Under the pieces are notes generated by a model. The model made no database searches, was not told the DNA's origin, and worked only from the letters and a program-made list of their open reading frames with translations. From contig CANKON010000025.1 of NCBI GenBank assembly GCA_947484105.1, positions 1-10,792 on the forward strand: DNA of 10,792 bases, given 5' to 3'. A program made the translations under genes and the position numbers. Shown piece after piece: positions 1 to 7,312 of the stretch (its first letter is position 1; every line of letters starts with the position of its first letter). The stretch comes from Methylococcaceae bacterium (GTDB lineage: Bacteria; Pseudomonadota; Gammaproteobacteria; Methylococcales; Methylomonadaceae).

Positions 1-241
1 CGTGTTCATTTTCAATTCGTTGCGTCGTGGCGAGCAATTTCAGCGGCGAAAAATTCGTTTCAATTGCCATCACCGCATTGACGTAATCGGGTTGATTTTG
101 CGACCCCATCGGCGGACTGCGATATAAACTCGAAAACGCCACTTCTGAAATTCCGTTTACGCTTGAAATCGCAAATCGCGCAGCGCGTAATTGCTCAATC
201 GGTGTGTCTAAATTACTGCCAAAACCTAAATAAATTTGCAT
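1..241 (-). CDS. folK: 2-amino-4-hydroxy-6-hydroxymethyldihydropteridine pyrophosphokinase (HPPK), partial
   Basis: This is the first 80 codons of FolK; the 3' part lies beyond the left edge. FolK transfers pyrophosphate from ATP to 6-hydroxymethyl-7,8-dihydropterin, the step before dihydropteroate synthase in cytoplasmic folate synthesis. My own translation from the ATG at 241 begins MQIYLGFGSNLDTPIEQL, with the family's GSNL signature at residues 8-11. It continues with SSLYRSPPMG (residues 37-46) and NQPDYVNAV (residues 49-57), matching the pterin-binding loop and the QDQPDYLNA-type motif of E. coli FolK, and then TQRIE (residues 73-77). An AAGG/AAAAG stretch precedes the ATG. The gene starts 41 bases after the tilS stop on the same strand, so the two are probably one transcript. 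I see no defect in the visible part. Confidence 0.93.
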   Translation of the reverse strand, partial: MQIYLGFGSNLDTPIEQLRAARFAISSVNGISEVAFSSLYRSPPMGSQNQPDYVNAVMAIETNFSPLKLLATTQRIENEH

Positions 242-282
242 CTTTTACGCCTTATTTTCAAAACTTAACGCCTATTGTAAAT

Positions 283-1266
283 TCAAATTGAAACTATTGA
301 GAATTTCATCGCAACTAAGTTTTTCTTATTCCTAGAAATCGTCACACCTTTTTTATGAAGTGTCGGATGTCGATCACTTTTTGCGCCGACAACTTCATTT
401 AAAATCCGTTGCACAAAATCTTGTGACGGCATTTTTAAACCCAAACATTCAAACCATTGTCGCAAAATCAGGCGTTGCTCGGTTTGCGAATACGTCAGCA
501 ACTTTAGAATGTTGAGCGTTTCATCGTCAGGATTAAAAACGGTTTCAAATTCGGATTGCGCCATTTTTGAAATCAACATGTCTGCTTCGGCGCAAAGCGT
601 AGCGGTTCGTGCGACCGTTTTATCAAGCGATTGCCAACGTTGTTTTAAATTCGGAATAATTTCGTGGCGCAAAAAATTTCGATCATAAATCAAACTTTGA
701 TTGCTCGGATCTTCAATCCAAACTAGCTGATTTTCCAAAGCATAAGCGTTAATTTCGGCTTTGCTGAAATTTAAAAGCGGACGCACTAAAAAACCTTTTG
801 CAAATGGCATTTTTTCAGGTATTCCCGCTAACCCTTTTAAACCGCTGCCGCGAAAAAGCTGTAACAACACGGTTTCTAGCTGGTCTTCACGATGTTGAGC
901 AATCAATAGCACGTCATTTTCTGAAATTAAATTTTTAAATTCCTTGTAACGGGCGTTTCGAGCTGCTTCTTCGGGACTTTCACCGTTATTTGGTTGAGCA
1001 TTCACCCGAATTTTTAAAAAGGAAACGCCGATGTTGTCAGCTATTTTTTGACAGTGAATCGCCCAATCATCAGCTTCTTTTTGCAGCCCATGATGAATAT
1101 AAACAGCTGTAATTTTTGATTTAAATTCGGGCAATGACGCGCAAGCGTCTAACAAAACGTGCGAATCTACACCGCCGCTATAACCAATATAAATATGATT
1201 CAATGGTGAAAAAACCGCTAATGCTGCCGTGATTTCGTACTGAATTGTTAACCTTGAATTTTTCAC
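283..1266 (-). CDS. tilS: tRNA(Ile)-lysidine synthase, short form
   Basis: TilS uses ATP and lysine to convert the wobble C of the CAU-anticodon tRNA-Ile to lysidine, so that it reads AUA and is charged with isoleucine. The N-type ATP-pyrophosphatase P-loop SGGVDS is at residues 30-35. AQHREDQLET (124-133) with FRGSGLKGLAGI (138-149) and DPSNQ plus YDRNFLR (186-200) are family motifs. Residues from about 215 to 320 fit the first C-terminal, tRNA-binding domain. At 327 residues the protein is about 100 shorter than E. coli TilS (432) and appears to lack the second C-terminal domain; Aquifex-type TilS is similarly short. The start is GTG at 1266 with AGG nine bases upstream; I see no better ATG before the P-loop. 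It is divergent from mucD and upstream of folK. The identity is secure; the missing domain is inferred from length. Confidence 0.94.
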   Translation of the reverse strand: MKNSRLTIQYEITAALAVFSPLNHIYIGYSGGVDSHVLLDACASLPEFKSKITAVYIHHGLQKEADDWAIHCQKIADNIGVSFLKIRVNAQPNNGESPEEAARNARYKEFKNLISENDVLLIAQHREDQLETVLLQLFRGSGLKGLAGIPEKMPFAKGFLVRPLLNFSKAEINAYALENQLVWIEDPSNQSLIYDRNFLRHEIIPNLKQRWQSLDKTVARTATLCAEADMLISKMAQSEFETVFNPDDETLNILKLLTYSQTEQRLILRQWFECLGLKMPSQDFVQRILNEVVGAKSDRHPTLHKKGVTISRNKKNLVAMKFSIVSI

Positions 1267-1277
1267 GGTGTCTAACC

Positions 1278-1306
1278 TTGAGATTTGTGGAGTGCAAACC
1301 GATAAT
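1278..1306 (+). promoter_or_regulatory. sigma70-like promoter of mucD
   Basis: TTGAGA (1278-1283) and GATAAT (1301-1306) are separated by exactly 17 bases, each one or two bases from consensus. Transcription would start near 1313, giving an untranslated leader of about 30 bases. The leader carries the ribosome binding site AGGAAG at 1331-1336, five bases before the mucD ATG. On the other strand TATTAT (1307-1302) overlaps this -10 box and could be the -10 of a divergent tilS promoter, but no good -35 accompanies it. Confidence 0.65.
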
Positions 1307-1341
1307 AACGTTTTTCAACACATTAAAAAAAGGAAGATGTT

Positions 1342-2754
1342 ATGCCAAACAAAGCGCGTGTGTGGATTTTTAGTTTATTTTTGTTGAATTTAGTGAGTTC
1401 GTTGGCGTGGGCGCAATTACCCGATTTTGTCGAAATGGTGAAAACCAACGGCGGCGCAGTGGTCAACATCAGCACCACACAAAAAGTTTCCCCAGAAATG
1501 GAAGGTGGGGCAGAAATACCACAATTTCCCGAAGGGTCAATGCCACCTGAATTAGAAGAATTATTCCGCCGTTTTAATGAACAGCAAGGCGGGGGCGGAT
1601 TTGCACCTAAAGAAGCGCGTTCATTGGGTTCGGGATTTATTATTTCTGCTGACGGTTATGTGTTAACTAATAATCACGTTGTCAAAGATGCCACCGAAAT
1701 TATGGTGAAATTGAACGATCGCCGCGAATTAGTGGCAAAGTTAATCGGTTCGGATGCGCGTACGGATGTGGCGTTGTTGAAAATCGAAGCGCGTGATTTG
1801 CCTGTTGTGACGATTGGCGCACCCGATAAATTGCAAGTGGGCGAATGGGTGTTGGCGATTGGTTCGCCGTTTGGCTTTGATCAATCAGTAACGGCGGGTA
1901 TTGTCAGCGCAAAAGGACGCAGTTTGCCAGGTGGAAATTATGTGCCATTTATCCAAACCGACGTGGCGATTAACCCAGGAAATTCAGGCGGTCCGTTATT
2001 TAATATGGAAGGCAAAGTTGTAGGGATTAACTCACAAATTTACAGCCGTACAGGCGGTTCGATGGGATTGTCGTTTGCGATTCCAATGGATGTCGTGATG
2101 AACATTGTCGAGCAAATTAAACTCAAAGGCAAAGCCTCACACGGTTGGTTAGGTGTTCAAATTCAAGATGTTACCCGTGAACTTGCCGAATCTTTCGGCA
2201 TGAAAAAACCGCAAGGCGCGTTGGTGGCAAAAGTCATTCCTGGCGGTCCTGCCGAAGCGGCGGGCGTACAAATTGGCGACATCATTACCGAGTTTAACGG
2301 TCAACTCATTGATCATTCAGCAGATTTACCGCCAATGGTCGGAATTACGCCGATTAACAATGACGCGACGTTGAAAATTATTCGTCAAGGTGAAAATCAT
2401 ACTTTGCATTTCAATGTCGGTTTGTTGCCAGACGAAGACGATAAATTGGCGGCAAAAAGTCCAAATAAATCGCCTGAAAACCAATTGGGAATTGCGGTTG
2501 CGGAATTAACAAACGAACAGCGTCAGTTGTTACAAGTTCCAAAATATGGCGTATTGGTGCAGGACGTAGCGAAAGGAGCGGCGCGTGATGCGGGGCTTCA
2601 ACGGGGCGATGTCATTTTACGCATTCAAAATACCGTCGTGCGGGATTTGAAGGATTTTGACAAAATCGTGAAGAAATTACCGACAGGCATTTCGATTGCA
2701 GTATTGATTCAACGCCAGGGAAATCCAGTGTTTTTAGCGTTGAAATTGAAATAA
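1342..2754 (+). CDS. mucD: Do-family periplasmic serine endoprotease, MucD/DegP-like
   Basis: This is a periplasmic protease and chaperone of the HtrA/Do family that degrades or holds misfolded envelope proteins. In Pseudomonas, MucD restrains the AlgU envelope-stress response. Residues 1-24 are a signal peptide ending AWA before Q25. The trypsin-like domain spans about 26-262. Its catalytic triad is His112 (in TNNHVV), Asp142 (in RTDVALLKI) and Ser215 (in GNSGGPLF). Two PDZ domains follow, about 266-360 (starting GWLGVQIQDV) and 380-468. The 470-residue length is normal. A glycine- and acid-rich insertion at about 50-90, with four glycines in a row at 83-86, occupies the position of the regulatory LA loop. 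The start is fixed by AGGAAG five bases upstream and by the signal peptide. It has its own promoter and terminator, so it is probably monocistronic. DegQ/DegP-like is the alternative name; the function class is not in doubt. Confidence 0.94.
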   Translation: MPNKARVWIFSLFLLNLVSSLAWAQLPDFVEMVKTNGGAVVNISTTQKVSPEMEGGAEIPQFPEGSMPPELEELFRRFNEQQGGGGFAPKEARSLGSGFIISADGYVLTNNHVVKDATEIMVKLNDRRELVAKLIGSDARTDVALLKIEARDLPVVTIGAPDKLQVGEWVLAIGSPFGFDQSVTAGIVSAKGRSLPGGNYVPFIQTDVAINPGNSGGPLFNMEGKVVGINSQIYSRTGGSMGLSFAIPMDVVMNIVEQIKLKGKASHGWLGVQIQDVTRELAESFGMKKPQGALVAKVIPGGPAEAAGVQIGDIITEFNGQLIDHSADLPPMVGITPINNDATLKIIRQGENHTLHFNVGLLPDEDDKLAAKSPNKSPENQLGIAVAELTNEQRQLLQVPKYGVLVQDVAKGAARDAGLQRGDVILRIQNTVVRDLKDFDKIVKKLPTGISIAVLIQRQGNPVFLALKLK

Positions 2755-2763
2755 GTATTTCAA
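2746..2763. repeat. AT-rich palindrome at the mucD stop codon
   Basis: The 7-base arms TTGAAAT (2746-2752) and ATTTCAA (2757-2763) flank the loop AAGT, and the mucD TAA stop sits across the left arm and loop. It lies six bases before the GC-rich terminator hairpin, so the two form tandem stem-loops at the end of the message. A role in protecting the 3' end is only a guess. Confidence 0.45.
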
Positions 2764-2768
2764 ATCTT

Positions 2769-2800
2769 GGGAAGGGTTTTGCCGCCCTTCCCTGCTTTTA
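2769..2800 (+). terminator. hairpin terminator of mucD
   Basis: GGGAAGGG (2769-2776) pairs perfectly with CCCTTCCC (2785-2792) around an 8-base loop. A short, interrupted T stretch (TGCTTTTAAT) follows. It lies 15 bases after the mucD stop and 20 bases before the next start. The U-tract is weak, so some read-through into the substrate-binding protein gene is plausible. Confidence 0.75.
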
Positions 2801-2819
2801 ATCCTCAAAATAAAATTCT

Positions 2820-4019
2820 ATGAAATCATTTTCAGCGTTATTTTTAGCGATAATTATCGCGCCGCCACTTTTCGCCACCACAAAATCAAAGCCCCCGCCT
2901 GTTGTTTTAAACGTTCAAACCATCGACATCGCTTATTTGAATCAAGAAGAATTGCCGCCCACAGAAACAGTGTCAAACCTTGATTTATTTGTAGCGAATA
3001 AAGGTGTTGAAGGCGCAGAACTTGCCGTTAGTGATAACAATACGACGGGACAATTTACGCATCAAAATTTTGTGTTACACAAATTTAACGTTGCGTCCGA
3101 TGGCAATCCATTGGAATTTTTTAAACAAAATATGGCGGGGAAATTTCATTACGTCATTACCAATTTAAATGCGGCGAATACGTTGGCAATTACAGATTTT
3201 GCCGCAAATTCAGACATACTTTTTTTTGATGCGGGAACGATTGACGACGCGCTTCGCAATGAAAGCTGTCGCGCAAATACTTTACATTTATTGCCGAGTC
3301 GCGCCATGAAAGCTGATTCGTTGGCGCAATACATGATGAAAAAACGCTGGTCGAAATGGTTTTTAGTGGTTGGAAATACGCCAGAAGATGAACTATTTTC
3401 CAAAGCGTTAAAACGTTCAGCAAAACGTTTCGGCATGAAAATCGTCACCGAAAAAAAATGGGAACACACATTCGATGCCCGTAAAAGCGCACAAGCCGAT
3501 ATTTCTGTTTTTACGCAAGGCGATGATTATGACGTTTTGGTGGTTGCAGATGAACAAGGTTTATTCGGTGAGTATTTAGCCTATCGAACGTGGCTTTCAC
3601 GCCCCATTATTGGCACACAAGGTTTAATTGCAACGGCTTGGCATCCTACGCACGATTTATGGGGCGCAACGCAAATTCAGCATCGCTTTCACGACCTAAC
3701 AAAACGTGAAATGACAGAACAAGATTATGGTGCATATTTGGCGGTTCGGGCGATTGGCGAAGCGGCAACGCGAACAAAATCAGATGATTTCAAAGCTTTG
3801 CGCGATTATGTGAAAAGTCCACAATTTGCGTTGTCAGGCTACAAAGGGAATTCTTTATCGTTTCGAGCGTGGGACGGTCAATTACGCCAAGCTATTTTAC
3901 TTGCTGCGCCCCGTTCATTGGTTGCCGTCGCGCCAATTGAAGGTTTTTTACACCCCAAAACCGAATTGGATACGCTCGGTTTTGACGAAAGCGAATCAAG
4001 TTGTCATTTCAACAAGTAG
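2820..4019 (+). CDS. ABC transporter substrate-binding protein, PQQ-dependent alcohol dehydrogenase type (LutA-like)
   Basis: This is a predicted periplasmic binding protein of the family found with PQQ-dependent alcohol dehydrogenase gene sets (TIGR03863, named from memory). The Methylorubrum lanthanide-transport protein LutA, as I recall it, carries this annotation. Residues 1-19 form a signal peptide (cut near FA/TT). The body looks like a type I periplasmic binding fold. Family-like stretches are WHPTHDLWGATQI (274-286), SLSFRAWDGQLRQAILLA (345-362) and FLHPKTELDTLGFD (376-389). Cys150 and Cys395 are the only cysteines. No lipobox is seen. There is no clear Shine-Dalgarno before the ATG; the signal peptide supports this start. 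Permease, ATPase, beta-propeller protein and dehydrogenase genes usually linked to the family are absent here, so its partners must be elsewhere. Ligand unknown; lanthanide or an alcohol-oxidation compound are hypotheses. Confidence 0.8.
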   Translation: MKSFSALFLAIIIAPPLFATTKSKPPPVVLNVQTIDIAYLNQEELPPTETVSNLDLFVANKGVEGAELAVSDNNTTGQFTHQNFVLHKFNVASDGNPLEFFKQNMAGKFHYVITNLNAANTLAITDFAANSDILFFDAGTIDDALRNESCRANTLHLLPSRAMKADSLAQYMMKKRWSKWFLVVGNTPEDELFSKALKRSAKRFGMKIVTEKKWEHTFDARKSAQADISVFTQGDDYDVLVVADEQGLFGEYLAYRTWLSRPIIGTQGLIATAWHPTHDLWGATQIQHRFHDLTKREMTEQDYGAYLAVRAIGEAATRTKSDDFKALRDYVKSPQFALSGYKGNSLSFRAWDGQLRQAILLAAPRSLVAVAPIEGFLHPKTELDTLGFDESESSCHFNK

Positions 4020-4036
4020 TTCAATTCGATAATCGC

Positions 4037-4042
4037 TATAAT
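4037..4042 (+). promoter_or_regulatory. possible -10 box of a secF promoter
   Basis: A perfect TATAAT at 4037-4042 sits in the 64-base gap before secF, preceded by CGC and followed by GCGCG. No convincing -35 hexamer lies 16-18 bases upstream. If used, transcription would begin near 4049 with a leader of about 35 bases. It would give secF its own promoter, fitting its separation from secD. Confidence 0.4.
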
Positions 4043-4083
4043 GCGCGTCAGTTATTCATTTCAACATTTAAAAAAATAAAAAT

Positions 4084-5010
4084 ATGAAAGAAACAAACAT
4101 CAATTTTATTGGCAATCGAAAATACGCACTGATTTTTTCGGCGTTACTTTCATTGCTTTCCGTGGTGTCATTGGCGACAAAAGGTTTGCACATGGGCATC
4201 GATTTCACTGGCGGCACGCTAATTGAAGTCGGTTATCAACAACCTGCCGATTTAAATGCGTTGCGTCAAAAACTCAATACTGAAGGTTTTGAAGATGCGA
4301 CTGTTCAAAATTTTGGTAGCGCGAAAGACGTATTAATTCGCCTCAAACTTCAAGAAGGCGTCAGCAGCGCGGATTTAAGCACGCAAGTTTTAGAATCGAT
4401 TAACAAAGACGTTGCCGAACCTGCAAGTTTGCGCCGCGTTGAATTCGTTGGTCCTCAAGTAGGCGATGATTTAGCCGAAGATGGTTTTTTAGCGTTGCTT
4501 TATTCGTCATTGGCGATTTTGGCGTATATCGCGTGGCGATTTGAATGGAAATTTTCACTCGGCGCAATTATCGCGACTTTTCACGATGTTATTGTGACGC
4601 TAGGTTTATTTTCAATTTTAGGATTGGAATTTGATTTGACGGTTTTGGCGGCGGTTTTGGCGTTAATCGGGTATTCGTTAAACGATACAATCGTGGTTTA
4701 TGACCGAATCCGTGAAGGTTTCCGCGAATTCCGTGACAAATCGACCGAAGATATTATGAATTTATCGGTCAACGTTACGTTAAGCCGCACCATTATGACT
4801 TCATTGACGGTTTTACTCGTATTGGTTTCGCTGTTTTTCTTGGGCGGTGAAACGATTCATAATTTCTCGTTAGTGTTGTTATTCGGCGTATTTTTTGGAA
4901 CCTATTCATCGATTTTTATCGCAAGCCCTGCCGCGTTAATGCTTGGCGTGAGTCCTGCTGATTTGATGATTCCTGTTAAAGATAATTCTGACATCGCGCA
5001 TTTGCCTTAA
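4084..5010 (+). CDS. secF: protein translocase subunit SecF
   Basis: SecF is an inner-membrane protein that, with SecD, uses the proton gradient to help pull secreted proteins out of the SecYEG channel on the periplasmic side. The 308-residue length is typical. The first membrane helix is about 13-33, followed by the signature IDFTGGTLIEV (39-49) and a periplasmic domain to about 125 that ends in VEFVGPQVGDDL (119-130). Five further helices fall at about 136-152, 157-178, 182-204, 236-256 and 260-285. The conserved YSLNDTIVVYDRIREGFR (197-214) carries the polar membrane residues Asp201 and Arg208. No Shine-Dalgarno is evident in the A-rich leader. SecD and YajC, normally encoded just upstream, are not here; the upstream neighbour is the substrate-binding protein. 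The gene ends at a strong terminator and is probably transcribed alone. Confidence 0.96.
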   Translation: MKETNINFIGNRKYALIFSALLSLLSVVSLATKGLHMGIDFTGGTLIEVGYQQPADLNALRQKLNTEGFEDATVQNFGSAKDVLIRLKLQEGVSSADLSTQVLESINKDVAEPASLRRVEFVGPQVGDDLAEDGFLALLYSSLAILAYIAWRFEWKFSLGAIIATFHDVIVTLGLFSILGLEFDLTVLAAVLALIGYSLNDTIVVYDRIREGFREFRDKSTEDIMNLSVNVTLSRTIMTSLTVLLVLVSLFFLGGETIHNFSLVLLFGVFFGTYSSIFIASPAALMLGVSPADLMIPVKDNSDIAHLP

Positions 5011-5030
5011 ATCGCTGATGTTTTTATAAC

Positions 5031-5070
5031 AAAAAAGCCTCGGTTCGCTAATGCAAATTGGGGCTTTTTT
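5031..5070 (+). terminator. strong intrinsic terminator after secF
   Basis: The arms 5031-5041 (AAAAAAGCCTC) and 5060-5070 (GGGGCTTTTTT) form an 11-pair stem with one T-G wobble and an 18-base loop, ending in six T. It starts 20 bases after the secF stop. Because the left arm begins with six A it also has terminator form on the minus strand, although no minus-strand gene ends here. Confidence 0.88.
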
Positions 5071-5107
5071 GTAATACTTGATTATTTCAAATTTTATAAC
5101 TGCTGCA

Positions 5108-5161
5108 ATGGATTTAGGAATTAAGAAAATGGGACTTAACTTTCGTGTGATTTATGAGTGA
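5108..5161 (+). other. possible short leader ORF overlapping the pqiB start
   Basis: A 17-codon frame (ATG at 5108; MDLGIKKMGLNFRVIYE) has an internal in-frame ATG at 5129 and ends in TGA at 5159-5161, overlapping the pqiB ATG at 5154. The internal ATG has AGGAA (5116-5120) eight bases upstream, whereas pqiB itself has no visible Shine-Dalgarno. The arrangement would suit translational coupling. It could also be chance, since the peptide matches nothing I recognise. A lone TATAAC at 5095-5100 is the best candidate -10 for this unit but lacks a -35 at proper spacing. Confidence 0.25.
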
Positions 5162-6746
5162 TTTCAACGAAACATACGAAGCCGATGAAGTTAAACTCAA
5201 TAAAAAATCCGAATTATCGTTAATTTGGTTTTTGCCGTTGATTGCCGTTTTAGTCAGCAGTTGGCTGATTTACAAATCATTTTCTGAAAAAGGCGAAGTA
5301 ATTACGATTAGTTTTCCGACCGCTGAAGGTTTGGATATTGATAAAACAAAAATTAAATACCTCGATGTCGAAATTGGAAAAGTAACCGCTATAAACATCA
5401 ATGATGATTTAAAAACCATTGTTGTCACGGCACAAATGAATGCAAGTTCAAGCGGTTATTTGAAAGAAAATACGCAATTTTGGGTGGTTCGTCCGCAAGT
5501 TGGACTGGGGGGGATTTCAGGTTTGGGAACATTACTTTCAGGCGCGTATATTGAACTCAAACCAGGTGCGGGCGAACACATTCACGATTTCAAGGGTTTA
5601 AGTAATCCACCGCCTTTAAAAGCAAACGCCGAAGGTAAAGAATTTATTTTAGAAACCAATAATCTGGGTTCAATGAAAACGGGAACGCCGATTAACTTTC
5701 ACGGAATTTCGGTCGGACAAGTGTTATCGCACGAACTTTCAGCAGCGGCGGATGCCATTCGTCTAACGATTTTTATCAATAAACCTTACGATCAATTTAT
5801 TCGCAAAAATACCCGTTTTTGGATTGATAGCGGCGTTGATTTGTCGGCAAGCGCAGACGGCTTCAAAGTTCGCACGGGTCCGTTGATTTCATTATTAAGT
5901 GGTGGCATTGCGTTTCGTGCATCCGCAGATGATGGCGTTGAAGCGATTCAGCCTGAAAATACACTATATCGACTTTTTGATACTTATGAAGATTCAACTG
6001 AAATTTCTTACCATGACACGTTGCATTATGTGATGTATTTCAATGGTTCAGTGCGAGGATTGACAGAAGGTGCGCCTGTGCAATTACGCGGTTATCCTGT
6101 CGGAAAAGTGTTAAATGTGAGTTTAGAACTTGACGATACCACCGCTGAAATTCGGATTCCTGTGATTGTGGAATTACAACCTGAACGAATTAAAGAAGTA
6201 CATCCTGACGAGAAGATTTCGCCACAAGAAATGATTAACCAATTGATTGATAAAGGGTTACGCGCTCAACTACAAACAGGCAGTTTGCTAACGGGGCAAT
6301 TATTGGTTGATTTAGATTTTCATCCAAAAAGTAAAATTGCTGACAATCCAAAACACGGTTTTTATCCTGAATTTCCGACGACTGCGAGTTCGCTCGATCA
6401 ATTTACGCATTCGGCAAATATTATCATGGATAAAATTGCGAAATTGCCGCTTGAGGATTTAACCGTTGAAATCAACAAAACATTGCAAGGTTTGCAAGGC
6501 ACAACCACAGCGGCGACGAATACATTAAACAGTGTCAAAGGCACGATGGGAACGGCGGATAAGACGTTGAATACTGCGCAAAAAGCGTTGAGTAATTTTG
6601 AAGCAGGCGCAACGACGCATTATCAACTTGAACAATTGTTACAAGAATTAACGCAAGCGGCTGGCAGCGTGAAACAACTCACGGATTATTTGGCGCAACA
6701 TCCTGAATCTGTAGTGCGTGGCAAAAGTGAAGAAGGTGCAAAATGA
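5154..6746 (+). CDS. pqiB: PqiB-like MCE-domain protein (intermembrane lipid transport)
   Basis: PqiB is anchored in the inner membrane and stacks MCE rings into a periplasmic tube that carries lipids between the membranes. A short cytoplasmic tail is followed by one membrane helix (about 22-41). Three MCE domains lie at about 46-138, 162-254 and 285-390. The first contains FWVVRPQVG and ISGLGTLLSGAYIELKPG (121-138), almost as in E. coli PqiB. The third contains VRGLTEGAPVQLRGYPVGKV (300-319) and ends LLTGQLLVDLDFHP. Residues 412-515 are a helical region that forms the needle in E. coli, ending YLAQHPESVVRGK. Length 530 compares with 546 in E. coli. The gene overlaps pqiC by 4 bases. PqiA, the multi-spanning partner normally encoded just upstream, is absent. 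Regulation by superoxide stress is known in E. coli; no such site is visible here. Confidence 0.93.
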   Translation: MSDFNETYEADEVKLNKKSELSLIWFLPLIAVLVSSWLIYKSFSEKGEVITISFPTAEGLDIDKTKIKYLDVEIGKVTAININDDLKTIVVTAQMNASSSGYLKENTQFWVVRPQVGLGGISGLGTLLSGAYIELKPGAGEHIHDFKGLSNPPPLKANAEGKEFILETNNLGSMKTGTPINFHGISVGQVLSHELSAAADAIRLTIFINKPYDQFIRKNTRFWIDSGVDLSASADGFKVRTGPLISLLSGGIAFRASADDGVEAIQPENTLYRLFDTYEDSTEISYHDTLHYVMYFNGSVRGLTEGAPVQLRGYPVGKVLNVSLELDDTTAEIRIPVIVELQPERIKEVHPDEKISPQEMINQLIDKGLRAQLQTGSLLTGQLLVDLDFHPKSKIADNPKHGFYPEFPTTASSLDQFTHSANIIMDKIAKLPLEDLTVEINKTLQGLQGTTTAATNTLNSVKGTMGTADKTLNTAQKALSNFEAGATTHYQLEQLLQELTQAAGSVKQLTDYLAQHPESVVRGKSEEGAK

Positions 6747-7312
6747 AAAGATTAGTTTTAATGAGTTTGTTGATTTTGCAAGGTTGCGCGACCGCCCCAC
6801 CCACGCAGTTTTATAGTTTGGAATCAAAGCAAATTTCGCCTGTTCCCCTGAAAAATAACGGAATTTCTAAACCTTTAATTGGTGTTGCACAAATCAGTTT
6901 GCCGAGTGAATTAGAACGTAAGCAGATTGTGACCCGCAACACCAATGGTGCGTTGAATTTCGTGGAGCAACATCAATGGGCAGCGTTGTTAAAACAAAAT
7001 ATGACCGAAGTTTTAGCGAAAAATTTAGCCTCGCAACAGCCCGAATTTTGGTTTAAAGCCTATCCTTGGAGTTTGCTTGGAATGGTGGATTATCGCTTAG
7101 TGATTGACGTGACGCGTTTAGACATTGTGTTAGGGAAAACGATTTCCCTTTCAGTTGATTGGACAATTTTGAATGAAAAAACGCACGCCGTTTTAAAGCA
7201 TGACTCGATGAATTTGCAACAGCCGTTAGAAAATGACACTTACGCCACAGCTGTTGCGGGTTTGAATGAATTACTCGCTAGAATGACGCAGCAGATGGCG
7301 ATAAAACTTTAA
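6743..7312 (+). CDS. pqiC: PqiC-like outer-membrane lipoprotein (ABC-type transport auxiliary family)
   Basis: PqiC is a lipoprotein that docks the PqiB tube at the outer membrane. A lipoprotein signal peptide ends in the lipobox LQGC with Cys15 as the lipid-carrying residue. The next residue is Ala, not Asp, so sorting to the outer membrane is expected. The family pattern follows: QFYSLES near the mature start (22-28), then SLPSELERKQIVTR (52-65) and EQHQWAALLKQN (75-86). The 189-residue length matches E. coli PqiC (187). The start overlaps the pqiB stop (ATGA at 6743-6746) and AGAAGG lies six bases before it, so the two are translated together. The 3' end overlaps the convergent nucleotidyltransferase gene by 35 bases. 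Only one MCE gene is present, so membership of the pqi group is well supported. Confidence 0.9.
   Translation: MKRLVLMSLLILQGCATAPPTQFYSLESKQISPVPLKNNGISKPLIGVAQISLPSELERKQIVTRNTNGALNFVEQHQWAALLKQNMTEVLAKNLASQQPEFWFKAYPWSLLGMVDYRLVIDVTRLDIVLGKTISLSVDWTILNEKTHAVLKHDSMNLQQPLENDTYATAVAGLNELLARMTQQMAIKL

Noticed and set aside
1249..1281. A 9-base direct repeat (TAACCTTGA) at 1249-1257 and 1273-1281 near the tilS start and mucD -35 box.
   Set aside because: It could be an operator pair, but it is short, one copy is inside coding sequence, and there is no third site or inverted symmetry.
3149..3469. Minus-strand open frame of 106 codons inside the substrate-binding protein gene.
   Set aside because: It is a shadow of a well-supported gene, with no recognisable protein features or ribosome binding site.
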